In this document: positions 1-9,015 of the stretch, in pieces
How positions within the stretch are numbered: position 1 is the stretch's first letter
Layout of the letters: each line of letters opens with the position of its first letter
From: Planktomarina sp.
GTDB lineage: Bacteria > Pseudomonadota > Alphaproteobacteria > Rhodobacterales > Rhodobacteraceae
Length of the DNA: 64,000 bases
NCBI GenBank assembly: GCA_020630595.1
Contig: JAHDBC010000004.1
Location: 1-64,000 of the forward strand
Direction of reading: 5' to 3'
Position numbers and translations under genes: made by a program
Notes under the pieces: model-generated
Database searches by the model: none
What the model was told of the DNA's origin: nothing
What the model saw: the letters and a program-made list of their open reading frames with translations, nothing else

Positions 1-49
1 CTGATTTGTAATCAGTAGGTCCGCGGTTCGAGTCCGTGTGGGGGCACCA
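1..49 (+). tRNA. tRNA-Thr (anticodon TGT), 5'-truncated by window edge
   Basis: The 3' part of a tRNA is visible. The anticodon loop at 5-11 is TTTGTAA, giving anticodon TGT at 7-9, which reads ACA threonine codons. The 3' anticodon strand is TCAGT at 12-16. The T-arm is CGCGG (22-26), loop TTCGAGT (27-33) and CCGTG (34-38), with one G-T pair. The 3' acceptor strand is at 39-45, the discriminator A at 46, and CCA is genomically encoded at 47-49. The D-arm and 5' acceptor lie outside the window. Confidence 0.9.
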
Positions 50-325
50 TTTTCAAGAAAATGCTAGGTAAGTTCGGCGCCAACGCCACCACGCGATCTT
101 GGCGTGTGGCGAATTGGGGTGTCGTGGGGGCCGCCTTTCGGTCTGCGGCTGGTGCTCGAAATGCGCGGCTTCGGTGGGGTTTGGGAATTTAGTCCCTTTG
201 ACTGCGGCTATCCTTTCGTACAGTGCCGATATGCCTAAGCCCGCAACATGATCCGAACGCGCGCGAGACTGTGCAGGAGTTGCTTTGTATCAGGGTTTCA
301 CATCCACAGTGGATTGGGAAACATC

Positions 326-1006
326 ATGCAAGACAAGCAGGTTCATCACGGGGCGAACGTCGGTGGCAATCCCGAACAAGATGATCTGCGTGTTTTGATC
401 GCGGACGACCACGCATTGTTGCGCGATACGCTGTCACTGTTTCTTTCAGCCCAAGGCAAATCGAACGTGACTGCAGTCGATGACTTCGACGCAGCGTTTG
501 ACGCCGTTTCAGATGCGCAAGCCTTTGATCTGATATTGCTGGATTTCCACATGCCCGGGATGAATGGGCTGGATGGCCTGATCCGGATAAAATCTGTTTG
601 CGGCGCCTGCCCGGTGGCAATTCTGTCAGGAATTGCGACGCCCGTGATCGCCAAAGATGCGATTGCGGCCGGTGCCGCCGGGTTCGTGCCAAAGACGCTG
701 GGCGCAGCATCGACAGTGTCCGCAATCCGTTTCATGGCAGCGGGGGAAACCTATGTGCCCTATGATTTTATGAATCAAATCGACCTTAGACCGGCGCACG
801 ATTTGACGGATCGCGAAATCGAAGTCCTTACTGGTATCTGTGAAGGCAAACAAAACAAGGATATTGCCGGCGATTTGGATTTGCAGGAGGTCACGGTAAA
901 GCTGCACGTGAAGACGCTGTGCCGGAAACTGGGGGCACGCAACCGCACGCAGGCGGCAGTCATCGCGAAAGACCGCAGATTGGTTTCGGGACCTTATGGT
1001 GATTGA
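326..1006 (+). CDS. LuxR-family two-component response regulator
   Basis: This 226-residue protein has an N-terminal receiver domain followed by a LuxR-type helix-turn-helix. The acidic pair is in IADDH, the phospho-acceptor is D73 in LLDFHMPG and the conserved lysine is K123 in VPKTLG. The C-terminal DNA-binding domain begins at DLTDREIEVL and includes QNKDIA and EVTVKLHVK. An in-frame ATG at 248 exists, but the ATG at 326 has a purine-rich GGGAAA upstream and gives a normal-length regulator. Its stop lies inside the next gene, which starts at 996, so the two are probably co-transcribed and translationally coupled. No histidine kinase is adjacent. The family is certain; the target genes are inferred to be the downstream polysaccharide locus. 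Confidence 0.9.
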   Translation: MQDKQVHHGANVGGNPEQDDLRVLIADDHALLRDTLSLFLSAQGKSNVTAVDDFDAAFDAVSDAQAFDLILLDFHMPGMNGLDGLIRIKSVCGACPVAILSGIATPVIAKDAIAAGAAGFVPKTLGAASTVSAIRFMAAGETYVPYDFMNQIDLRPAHDLTDREIEVLTGICEGKQNKDIAGDLDLQEVTVKLHVKTLCRKLGARNRTQAAVIAKDRRLVSGPYGD

Positions 1007-4000
1007 TGTGAAGCGGTTCGATGTTCATACCGGGCGCCTGTTGCCGCCGCGTGAAACCGAAGGTCTGCGGCTTTTGGGGTTTGCGCTTGCTGCTTGTGTG
1101 CTGTTCCACGGGGGGCTGTTGCCGTTCACCCACGGCAATACCTATGACGCCTTCATCCACATGTTCTTCGCAGACAGTTATCACCAAAGCTGGTTCGATC
1201 CGTGGGAATCGCGTTGGTACACAGGGTTTTCGACAACATCTTATCCCCCCGGCAGCCACATGGCGATTGCCCTGTTGATGTATGTCCTGCCGCTGCGTGC
1301 AGCGTTTGTTGTAGTGCAGCTGTGCGCGCTTGTCCTTCTGACAACGGGCACATATCGGTTTTCGCGTCTTTGGGTCGCCCCGCGTGCCGCAGGCTATGCG
1401 GCCATCGCGGTCGTTGTTTCATCATCGGTTTCGGAAACCGTGCACCTGTTTGGCCAATTGCCCACAATTCTTTCACTTGGCATTTTCCTGAACGGTTTGC
1501 CCTATGTGTATCGATGGATTTTCGGGGGGCACAGGTTTGATTTTGTGGCCGCCGTCCTTTTTGCCGCCGCCACAACCGCTGCCCACCATGTGACTACGAT
1601 CTTTGGCAGCATTCTGTTCATCATTCCATTGGGATTGCACGCTTTGGGGGCGATTGGCGCGCAATCCACCCTGTTCGGCACGGTCGCCGCGATCCGCAGT
1701 CTGGGTTGGCCGGTTTTGCGCGGGATCATTTTGGCTGTATTCATGATCGCGGCCGTGGTGTTGACGGTCTTTCCCTATTGGATTTGGTCGATCAACGATC
1801 CGATCACCCAAGTCGCCATTCCCCATGGCAGCCGGGAAAGTTTTTTCGAACGGCCTGATCTGGGGTTTGTTTTCTTTCTTTTGCCATGGGGCACGGCGTT
1901 GATCGTACTGCCCTATATGGTGTTCAAGATGGCAACGACCCGGCTTTGGCCGCTTGGGATGGTTGTGATGATGTGTCTTGTTCTTGGGACAGGGGGCACA
2001 ACACCGATTCCGCGCGCGATTTTGGGCGGCGCTTTTGACATTTTGACGTTGGACCGCTTCACCTTTTGGGCGACGATCCTGATCCTGCCGTTTTCTGGTC
2101 TGCTGTTGGACAGTCTGTTGCATGGCCGGGCTTTGCACACGTTGCGCGCGGCCTTTGGCCGAACGATGGCCAGTCTGTTGATTGGCGCATATTTCGCAGC
2201 GGCGGTTGCTGTGGCGGTGTTTGCGGCGATATTACCAACGATCCAGCCAACCCAGCCCCGCTTCGTTGATCCAGCCCCCATCGTGCAGTTTCTGGAAGAA
2301 GACGAACATGATCGGTGGCGGTATTTGACTTTGGGGTTTGGGGACCAGTTTGCCTATCTGTCTGCGTTGACATCCGCCCAGTCGGTCGATGGCAACTACC
2401 ATTCTGCCCGGCGTTTGCCCGATATGACGCGGTTTTCTGTGGAACGCCTGGAAAACGCGAAATATCAGGGCGTGCCCGGATTGGGATCGTTGCAGCAGTT
2501 CCTGATCAATGCAGACAGGTACCATCTGAAATATGTATTTGCGAACGATGATTTCTACGATCCGCTCTTGCATTTTGTGGGCTGGACCCGACTGAACCGA
2601 TTGCCCAATGGCGTTGCGGTTTGGGAAAAGCCCGATGTGACCCCGCTTTTGTCCGTCACGCCGCGCCGCGAAATACCTGCCCAGCATATGCTGATGTGGG
2701 GGCTGTTGCCGGTGCTTGCGCTGTGTGGGGCAGGGGCAATGGCGCTGCTGGATTGGCGCCGCAGAGCCGATCTTTACACCTATGCTTTGATCAATCCGAC
2801 AACAGTGCGCCCCGTGCGCCCAAAGGTGGTGAAATCTGCACGGGCCGTGGCGGTGGGGTCGGTGATCGGTCTGGGATTGATCGCTGGGGTCGTGTCATTG
2901 GCGGTTCGGGAACCCTCGACCCCACAAGCCGTGATCGAAGGCTATTTTGACGATCTGGATTTTCGCCGCTTTCGGTCCGCCTTTGAACGGTTGGACCCGG
3001 AAACCCACCCGGATTTCGAAACGGAAATGTTCGGCTGGCGCTGGCGCGGGGGGCTGATCGCGTCGTATGGCAAGCTGACAGATGTTCAAATGCAGGCATC
3101 GAATACATCGGACACCTTTGTTGAATGGACGGTGAACCTGACGTGGCTGACGGCATTGGACATTCATGTCACCACGGAAAAGGTGACGACAATCAACCGC
3201 GATGGAACATGGTATATTGCGCACAAAGGTTTGCGCCCGGTTCAGACGCCAGCGCGCCTGCAACGGGGATCAGAGATTGGCTGGAATGTTGTCGGAAGAC
3301 GACAGCCGCGGATTGAAACGGATCTGCACCGCGACCGCATGGATCGTCCGCGTATCGCTTTGCATGGTATGCGATTGGTCGAACGGGGCGGGCGGTACAG
3401 CCTGATCGGGGCTTTGACCAATGCGGATGCAGATCCGGCAATGACCAGCCTGTTTGGCAATCTGAAATCCGGCCAACAAAGCCTGTCGCGCATGGCGGCG
3501 GGGTCCGTGTTGGAACAGCGGTTGCTGCCGACCGAAACAGCAGGGTTCCGGGCGGATTTCGAAGGCGTTTTGTCCCTTGATGATGAAGCAGGCAGTTTTG
3601 ATCCAACGCTGTTCATTCCACCTGAATATGACCAGGTGCCAACCGATATTGATGTGGATGCCCGTGCGCTTGTCGTAGGAACCGATATGTATCGTGGGGT
3701 GGCGCTGAACGCAGTCCGGGTGACGCAAGTGCAGGGTGTCCCTGTGATATCTGGTGTTGCAGTCAACACTGGCACGCAGACCGCCACAATCATTCGGATA
3801 TTGGTTTTGCTGTACGATGATGGTGGGCATCCAGTCTGGACCGAAGCGGGCTATGTTACCAGCAACATCCACCCTGGGCAAAGTGCACCGTTTTCAATCC
3901 GCCTGCCGGCCCGGTCTGACATCACTGTCATCGCCGATCTGGATGCCGCAGATGCGGTCATCAACGGCAGCAATCAACAAACCGACATCGCGTTGCCAGC

Positions 4001-4094
4001 CGCAACAGATGGCACCATCCCATTGCCAACGATTGATGGCTACAGCGCCATGCGGGTGCATGTTTCCACCATGACCCACGATCCCCTGTTTTAA
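996..4094 (+). CDS. large polytopic membrane protein with periplasmic NTF2-like and FxLYD-like domains (putative GT-C/PTPS-related)
   Basis: This 1032-residue protein starts with about 400 residues of multiple hydrophobic helices. A soluble stretch follows (about 410-560), then two further membrane segments near 568-590 and 630-650. The N-terminal half resembles the PTPS-related / GT-C type membrane proteins found with envelope glycan genes. The C-terminal part after the last helix begins with a likely NTF2-like fold (from AVIEGYFDDLDF to TWYIAHKGL). It is followed by a region with two beta-rich repeats beginning IALHGMRLVERGG and VALNAVRVTQVQG, the second resembling FxLYD domains. It overlaps the response regulator by 11 bases and is followed after 9 bases by the next gene. 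I infer a role in synthesis or transfer of an exported glycan. No catalytic residues could be assigned with confidence. Confidence 0.65.
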   Translation: MVIDVKRFDVHTGRLLPPRETEGLRLLGFALAACVLFHGGLLPFTHGNTYDAFIHMFFADSYHQSWFDPWESRWYTGFSTTSYPPGSHMAIALLMYVLPLRAAFVVVQLCALVLLTTGTYRFSRLWVAPRAAGYAAIAVVVSSSVSETVHLFGQLPTILSLGIFLNGLPYVYRWIFGGHRFDFVAAVLFAAATTAAHHVTTIFGSILFIIPLGLHALGAIGAQSTLFGTVAAIRSLGWPVLRGIILAVFMIAAVVLTVFPYWIWSINDPITQVAIPHGSRESFFERPDLGFVFFLLPWGTALIVLPYMVFKMATTRLWPLGMVVMMCLVLGTGGTTPIPRAILGGAFDILTLDRFTFWATILILPFSGLLLDSLLHGRALHTLRAAFGRTMASLLIGAYFAAAVAVAVFAAILPTIQPTQPRFVDPAPIVQFLEEDEHDRWRYLTLGFGDQFAYLSALTSAQSVDGNYHSARRLPDMTRFSVERLENAKYQGVPGLGSLQQFLINADRYHLKYVFANDDFYDPLLHFVGWTRLNRLPNGVAVWEKPDVTPLLSVTPRREIPAQHMLMWGLLPVLALCGAGAMALLDWRRRADLYTYALINPTTVRPVRPKVVKSARAVAVGSVIGLGLIAGVVSLAVREPSTPQAVIEGYFDDLDFRRFRSAFERLDPETHPDFETEMFGWRWRGGLIASYGKLTDVQMQASNTSDTFVEWTVNLTWLTALDIHVTTEKVTTINRDGTWYIAHKGLRPVQTPARLQRGSEIGWNVVGRRQPRIETDLHRDRMDRPRIALHGMRLVERGGRYSLIGALTNADADPAMTSLFGNLKSGQQSLSRMAAGSVLEQRLLPTETAGFRADFEGVLSLDDEAGSFDPTLFIPPEYDQVPTDIDVDARALVVGTDMYRGVALNAVRVTQVQGVPVISGVAVNTGTQTATIIRILVLLYDDGGHPVWTEAGYVTSNIHPGQSAPFSIRLPARSDITVIADLDAADAVINGSNQQTDIALPAATDGTIPLPTIDGYSAMRVHVSTMTHDPLF

Positions 4095-4103
4095 GAGTTT
4101 CTG

Positions 4104-5156
4104 ATGCTGCGTCCCCTTATCCTTTCCCTGTTTCTTGCGCCGCCAGTTGCGGCAGATACATTCGTGTCCGATGCCTTCGGGATTTTGCCGTCGGATGCAG
4201 TGTCGACGGATCGGGCGGATTGGGCCGGGCTGCGCGACGGCGATGGGCGCGAATTGGTTCAACCACAAGCCGCAGGTGCCGTGTTGATCTTTGTCGGCCC
4301 CAAGGCACTGGTTGCGGGCAAGGATGACGGTCACGCCGTGTCCATATCCCTTGATCACCACGGAAATCTTGTTCAGGGGGGCAGGGCAGTGTTCCATCTG
4401 CAATCGAATGGCAGGCATACGTCCGATGTACGCGACGGAATTGCCGATGTCCTGTTTCTGCCTGACCCAAAAGCCGGAACGTTTGCCGCTGGGGCCAGCG
4501 TTGGCGGCGTTCAAAGCCCACGCACATTGTATCGGGTCACGGCTGATCTGGACAGTGTGCAGCCTGATATCACGACAGGCCATACCGTAACCCCTGAATC
4601 GGTTTCAACGCTGGAAACCGGCGATCTTTTTGATCAATTCGGCAATCCGGTCGAAGACGGGGTTGGTGCAACAGCAATCATTTCCCACGCTGACGGGTCC
4701 TTTACGGTCCTGTCTGCCCCGGTGCAGCAAGCGCGGGCGCAAACTGCAATTATTGGGCGGGATATGGCGGTTGCGGGACAGGCGGCACTGAATATCGGGA
4801 CTGCGACGGCATCGGCCAATTTTGATTTCGCCGCGCGGCGCGGATCTGGGGTGGCGAACATCGCAGTTTGGAAAATTGACGGGATCGATGCGCTTGGGGT
4901 TCGATTGGGTCCGGTCGCGACCGCAGACGGGCATCTTTTGACAGATGGATCAAAGGTCAGTCTGGAACTGGAAGATGCAACCGGCGCGTCTGTTTCCGCA
5001 GAAGGATGGGTTCAGGATGGACATTTTCAAACCATGGTTCCGTGGTCTGGGGATACGTCATTGGTCCATGTGTCGTTCGTAACCCGGTTGGGCGAAATGG
5101 CGCGCGGGGTTTCCATTCAGAAAACACCACCACAGCCAGTCAGGGGGGCAGAATGA
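4104..5156 (+). CDS. secreted protein of unknown function in polysaccharide locus
   Basis: This 350-residue protein has a short signal peptide (MLRPLILSLFLAPPVAADTF, cleavage probably after AAD or ADT). The rest looks like a beta-rich soluble periplasmic protein without obvious catalytic motifs. Segments such as DLFDQFGNPVEDGVGATAII and VQDGHFQTMVPW suggest tandem immunoglobulin-like or Big-type modules. I do not recognise the family. The gene lies between the large membrane protein and the glycosidase gene. Its stop codon overlaps the next start by 4 bases (ATGA), so it is almost certainly part of the same operon and probably acts with them at the cell surface or in the periplasm. Confidence 0.6.
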   Translation: MLRPLILSLFLAPPVAADTFVSDAFGILPSDAVSTDRADWAGLRDGDGRELVQPQAAGAVLIFVGPKALVAGKDDGHAVSISLDHHGNLVQGGRAVFHLQSNGRHTSDVRDGIADVLFLPDPKAGTFAAGASVGGVQSPRTLYRVTADLDSVQPDITTGHTVTPESVSTLETGDLFDQFGNPVEDGVGATAIISHADGSFTVLSAPVQQARAQTAIIGRDMAVAGQAALNIGTATASANFDFAARRGSGVANIAVWKIDGIDALGVRLGPVATADGHLLTDGSKVSLELEDATGASVSAEGWVQDGHFQTMVPWSGDTSLVHVSFVTRLGEMARGVSIQKTPPQPVRGAE

Positions 5157-6646
5157 CCCGGCTTGTCGTTTATGCGTTTGGGTTCATTGTGGCGACGTTC
5201 GCAGTTTTGTGGGCAGCGGCACATGTGTTCGACAGGGTACAAGCGACCCGTGTCGCCTACAAATACGTCGCCAGCGCATTGACCCCGGCACCATCCGCGG
5301 ATTTGACGGTCACCTGGGCCGCACCGGATGCCGCATTGGTGCGGCCGTTCACGCCCGCCGACGCCACGGTGATCGGGCGCGCGTTGCAAGAAGCATGGCA
5401 AATACACGCGGTGGCGCAAGACAGCGGCATATCCGACCTAATCGCGGATCGGTTCACCAGTGTTGCACAAGATCGCGCCCTGCAATCTCTGAAAGACGCG
5501 CAGGCCCACGGTGGTCGTATGATCGTTTTGAAACAACATGCAACGCCGCGGTTTTTTCACAAAGACGGATCGCTTTTTCAGGCGCATGTGGAAACGGTTG
5601 TGGCCCGCTATGTGTCGACAGACGGCGACACCTTGACCACACTGCGTTTGACGCGGGAAAGCGGAATCGCGACGCTGCTGCATGAATCCAACGGATGGCG
5701 CTTGATGTCTTGGGAACGGCGCACGGCGGAACCTCTGGTAGCAGATCGCGCCCCCTTAGAGGGTGAATTGTTTGGCTTCAATTACTATCCCGCCGAAACG
5801 CCGTGGCGTGAATTCTGGCCGGAATTTTCAGTCGATCTTGTCGCGCAGGATTTCGAGGCGATGAAGGCGTTGAATGCCAACAGTGTCCGTGTGTTTTTGA
5901 CCCGCGACGCGTTTTTGGGCCAAGCCGCGCAAAACGCGGTCAACGATCTGCAGGCGCTTTTGGCGGTGGCGGATCGCGTAGGGTTGCGTGTGATCCCCAC
6001 ACTTTTTGATCTAAAGCAGGATTTCGGTCTGGGGACATGGGCGCAGGATGCAGAATATCTGGGCCACGTTCTGCCCGTATTGCGGGCATCCCCCGCAGTG
6101 GCGTTTGTTGATCTGAAAAACGAACCTGATCTTGATTTCCAAATCCATGGAACGGCCAAAATCATCGCGTGGCTTCGCACTATGGCCGGTCTGACCCGGG
6201 ATGCGGCGCCGGGCCTGCCGCTTTCCATTGGATGGTCCACGGCAGATCACGCGCACCGGCTTTTGGATCAAATGGATGCTGTCACATTTCATGACTATCA
6301 GTCCGCTGATGGGGCGGCAGCGCGTCTTTCGGCAGTGCAGGCAACGGCGGGGGATCGGCCGGTTTATGTGACAGAAATCGGTGACAGCAGCTTTGACATG
6401 TTGGCAGGATTTCCCGGGTCAGAAACGTCGCAGGCCCAGCGACTGGATCAGCGTTTGCAGGCCCTGTCGTCTGCAGATGGGGTCATGGTGTGGACATTAC
6501 ATGATTTCCCGAATGTTGATGCATCCGCGGTGGGCGGGTCGCCCTGGGTTCAGCGTTTGCAGGCGTCGTTTGGCGTCTTGCGCGAAGACGGGACCGAAAA
6601 ACCCGCCGCAGATGTTGTGCGAAACGCCTTCGGACGCAGGCGCTGA
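5153..6646 (+). CDS. membrane-anchored glycoside hydrolase, GH5-like TIM barrel
   Basis: The 497-residue protein starts at the ATG overlapping the previous stop. Residues 5-25 form an uncleaved signal anchor. Residues about 35-200 look like an NTF2-like domain (ends WRLMSWERRT). From GELFGFNYYPAETPWREFW onward a clan GH-A (beta/alpha)8 barrel follows. The acid/base candidate is E324 in DLKNEPDLD and the nucleophile candidate is E408 in VYVTEIGDS; VTFHDYQ and VMVWTLHDFPN are further barrel-strand signatures. It is probably a periplasmic glycanase or transglycosylase that trims or remodels the polysaccharide made by the neighbouring transferases. Its substrate cannot be read from sequence. Confidence 0.8.
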   Translation: MTRLVVYAFGFIVATFAVLWAAAHVFDRVQATRVAYKYVASALTPAPSADLTVTWAAPDAALVRPFTPADATVIGRALQEAWQIHAVAQDSGISDLIADRFTSVAQDRALQSLKDAQAHGGRMIVLKQHATPRFFHKDGSLFQAHVETVVARYVSTDGDTLTTLRLTRESGIATLLHESNGWRLMSWERRTAEPLVADRAPLEGELFGFNYYPAETPWREFWPEFSVDLVAQDFEAMKALNANSVRVFLTRDAFLGQAAQNAVNDLQALLAVADRVGLRVIPTLFDLKQDFGLGTWAQDAEYLGHVLPVLRASPAVAFVDLKNEPDLDFQIHGTAKIIAWLRTMAGLTRDAAPGLPLSIGWSTADHAHRLLDQMDAVTFHDYQSADGAAARLSAVQATAGDRPVYVTEIGDSSFDMLAGFPGSETSQAQRLDQRLQALSSADGVMVWTLHDFPNVDASAVGGSPWVQRLQASFGVLREDGTEKPAADVVRNAFGRRR

Positions 6647-6762
6647 TATACGAAAGGCTATACGGTATCTGCCGATGCACCGGTGCGTCGTCTTTTGATC
6701 AATCGGCATGCCGCCGTCCAATAGATATATCGGGTGCATCCACACACGACCGGAGACGCACG

Positions 6763-7968
6763 ATGACACTTAAAATCGCATTGATTTCAGCCTTCCCGCC
6801 GGGGCAGCAAAGCCTGAACGAATACGGGCTACATCTTGCCTGCGAATTGGCCGCACGCGACGATGTTTCAGACGTTGTTGTATTGGCAGACCGCTTGCCC
6901 CAAGCCACACCAGAATTGACGCTGGATCCGAAAATTCGCGTTGTCCGGTGCTGGAAATTCAACAGCTTGGGCGCAGGTCCATCCATTTTGCGCGCGTTGA
7001 AACGGGAAGCTGTGGATGGCGCAATATGGAACATTCAAACGGCAACCTTCGGGGATCGGGAATTGCCCGCCGCGCTTGGCCTGACCGCCCCGGCACTGGC
7101 ACGTATAATGGGAACGCCTAGCGGTGTTATTGCACATAACATCCTGGCTGCGATTGATCTGGACAGCACACAGCTGAAGGGGCAGCGCATACGGCAGGCG
7201 ATCATTCGTGCCGCAGGGTCGATTGTGACCCGGGCCATGCTGAGCGCGAGCTACACAACAGTCACCCTGCGCAGCTATTGGGACCACCTGCGCGCCAAAT
7301 ATCCCACAAAGAACGTGCACCATATCCCCCACGGCACATTCGATACGAACACTGACCAGCCCGATCCGTTCGAAGCCCGACCAAAGCGTCTGGTGACAAT
7401 GGGCAAGTTTGGAACCTACAAGCGGCTTGAAACCCTGTTGGCTGCCTTTGACATGCTGCGGAACGATCCAGACTTCAGCGACTATGAACTTGTGATCGGG
7501 GGCACGGACCATCCAAATGTTCCCGGCTACATGGCTGCACTCGAAGCGGCGCGCGCCTATGATCCGGGCGTCGTATTTCATGGCTATGTTGCAGAAGACG
7601 ACATCCCGTCGTTTTTCGGATCAGCGCGGGCCAGCGTTTTTGATTATTCCGCAACGACAGGCAGCAGTGGCGTGCTGCATCAAACGGCATGCTATGGCGC
7701 CGTCCCCGTGTTTCCGGCCATTGGCGACTTTGTGGATGTATGCCGGGACGAAGGGTTGAACGGGGCAAATTACAGCCCTGACAATCCAGCTGAAATGGCG
7801 GATGCGTTGCGCCGGGTTTTGTCAGATCCGGACGCGGCAAACCGGCTTGCATCCGCAAACAAGGCCGCGTCGCTGGAACTGCCATTATCACAGGTCATTG
7901 CATTTCACATCGGGCAACTGCGAACGGCGCTTGTGCCCCCTGAACGGCTTGAAAACTATTTGGCCTAA
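6763..7968 (+). CDS. glycosyltransferase, GT4-type (GT-B fold)
   Basis: This 401-residue cytosolic protein has a GT-B layout. The N-terminal acceptor domain begins IALISAFPPGQQSLNEYGLHLACELA. The C-terminal nucleotide-sugar domain has VTMGKFGTYKRLETLLAAF, then LVIGG and GYVAEDDIPSFFGSARASVFDYS. The classical GT4 E-x7-E region is represented by a divergent SSGVLHQTACYGAVPV segment. A 116-bp gap separates it from the glycosidase gene, so a promoter of its own is possible. A strong hairpin with a T-rich tail follows at 7979-8013. It likely transfers a sugar to a lipid-linked glycan in the same pathway. Confidence 0.85.
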   Translation: MTLKIALISAFPPGQQSLNEYGLHLACELAARDDVSDVVVLADRLPQATPELTLDPKIRVVRCWKFNSLGAGPSILRALKREAVDGAIWNIQTATFGDRELPAALGLTAPALARIMGTPSGVIAHNILAAIDLDSTQLKGQRIRQAIIRAAGSIVTRAMLSASYTTVTLRSYWDHLRAKYPTKNVHHIPHGTFDTNTDQPDPFEARPKRLVTMGKFGTYKRLETLLAAFDMLRNDPDFSDYELVIGGTDHPNVPGYMAALEAARAYDPGVVFHGYVAEDDIPSFFGSARASVFDYSATTGSSGVLHQTACYGAVPVFPAIGDFVDVCRDEGLNGANYSPDNPAEMADALRRVLSDPDAANRLASANKAASLELPLSQVIAFHIGQLRTALVPPERLENYLA

Positions 7969-7978
7969 ATCAAACTGC

Positions 7979-8013
7979 GCGGCTATCCCAAAGGATAGCC
8001 GTTCTTTCTTTTG
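7979..8013 (+). terminator. Rho-independent terminator after GT4 gene
   Basis: A 9-bp perfect stem (CGGCTATCC / GGATAGCCG) closes a CAAA loop and is followed by TTCTTTCTTTT. It separates the GT4 gene from the following glycosyltransferase gene, which must then have its own promoter in the AT-rich stretch 8015-8080. Confidence 0.85.
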
Positions 8014-8120
8014 GTGTTCATTTTTACACTTTCGAAATAACTATAACCTTCTGATAAATATATCTATTCTTCCGAAATGGCGACAGGTGACAGGGTGTCT
8101 GTCATCACGCTTTCAACACT

Positions 8121-9011
8121 ATGAAAGCGACTGCCATGACCCACCACACCCACACATCAAACATTGTGACGCCATTCATTTCACGCCACGCCGCGCCATC
8201 ACGTACAGCCATTGTCGTGCCCTGTTTCAATGAGGCGGATCGCCTGGATCGCGACGCGTTTGTCACATTTCTGAAACGATCACCGAACACGGAATTTGTG
8301 TTCGTGAACGATGGAAGCCGTGACGACACCCTGTCATGTTTGTGCGCGCTTCAGTCTGCAATGGCTGACCGTGTGCGTGTGCTTGATATGCCCCAAAACG
8401 TGGGCAAGGCAGAAGCGGTGCGTCAGGGGCTGTTGGTCGCGGCACAGTCAGGTGCGACCCATGTGGGATATTGGGACGCAGATCTTGCGACACCACTGGA
8501 TGCAATTGACGATTTTTCTGCAATCCTGCGCAGGTTTTCTGACACCCATGTGGTGTTTGGCGCGCGGCGGATGATGTTGGGACACCGCATTGAACGCACC
8601 ATTGGGCGCCGTATCGTGTCGCGCATTTGCGCGGGGCTGGCGCGTCAGGCGGTTCGCTTGCCAATCGGCGACACACAGTGCGGGGCCAAGTTGATCCGCA
8701 ACACGCCAATCCTGCGCGCCGCGATCGCGGAACCGTTTACGGCAGGTTGGCTGTTCGATGTGGAATTGTTCGCGCGGATATCCAAACACATGACGGACAG
8801 ACAGTTCGCATTCTACGAACACCCGCTTGCGGAATGGTCAGAGGTTGCAGGATCCAAAGTCACAGCAACGGACATCGCAAAAAGTGGTGTTCGAATGCTG
8901 CACCTGATTTTCGAAATGCGTCTGGGCATTGCGCCACGGCGTGCCCATCAGGGCAAGACATCTGTTGCAGCGCAGATCGTGCCATCTTTGCCGCTGATCG
9001 ACGTGGCTTGA
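8121..9011 (+). CDS. GT2 family glycosyltransferase, ALG5/dolichyl-phosphate glucosyltransferase-like
   Basis: The 296-residue protein has a GT-A fold. Motifs in order are AIVVPCFNEADRL, the substrate aspartate in FVFVNDGSRDDT, NVGKAEAVRQG, and the metal-binding DAD in YWDADLATP. GDTQCGAKL and FTAGWLFDVELFAR follow. The order matches polyprenyl-phosphate glycosyltransferases of the ALG5/DPM type. It has no C-terminal GtrA-type membrane domain, so the lipid acceptor is inferred from family resemblance. A second in-frame ATG lies at 8136. It is 4 bases upstream of the flippase gene. Confidence 0.88.
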   Translation: MKATAMTHHTHTSNIVTPFISRHAAPSRTAIVVPCFNEADRLDRDAFVTFLKRSPNTEFVFVNDGSRDDTLSCLCALQSAMADRVRVLDMPQNVGKAEAVRQGLLVAAQSGATHVGYWDADLATPLDAIDDFSAILRRFSDTHVVFGARRMMLGHRIERTIGRRIVSRICAGLARQAVRLPIGDTQCGAKLIRNTPILRAAIAEPFTAGWLFDVELFARISKHMTDRQFAFYEHPLAEWSEVAGSKVTATDIAKSGVRMLHLIFEMRLGIAPRRAHQGKTSVAAQIVPSLPLIDVA

Positions 9012-9015
9012 ACAA

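Noticed and set aside
120-160. Terminator after tRNA-Thr
   Set aside because: GCCGC / GCGGC arms are present but the stem is short and no T-run follows.
198-226. Housekeeping promoter before the response regulator
   Set aside because: TTGACT at 198-203 is a good -35 but nothing like TATAAT lies 16-18 bases downstream.
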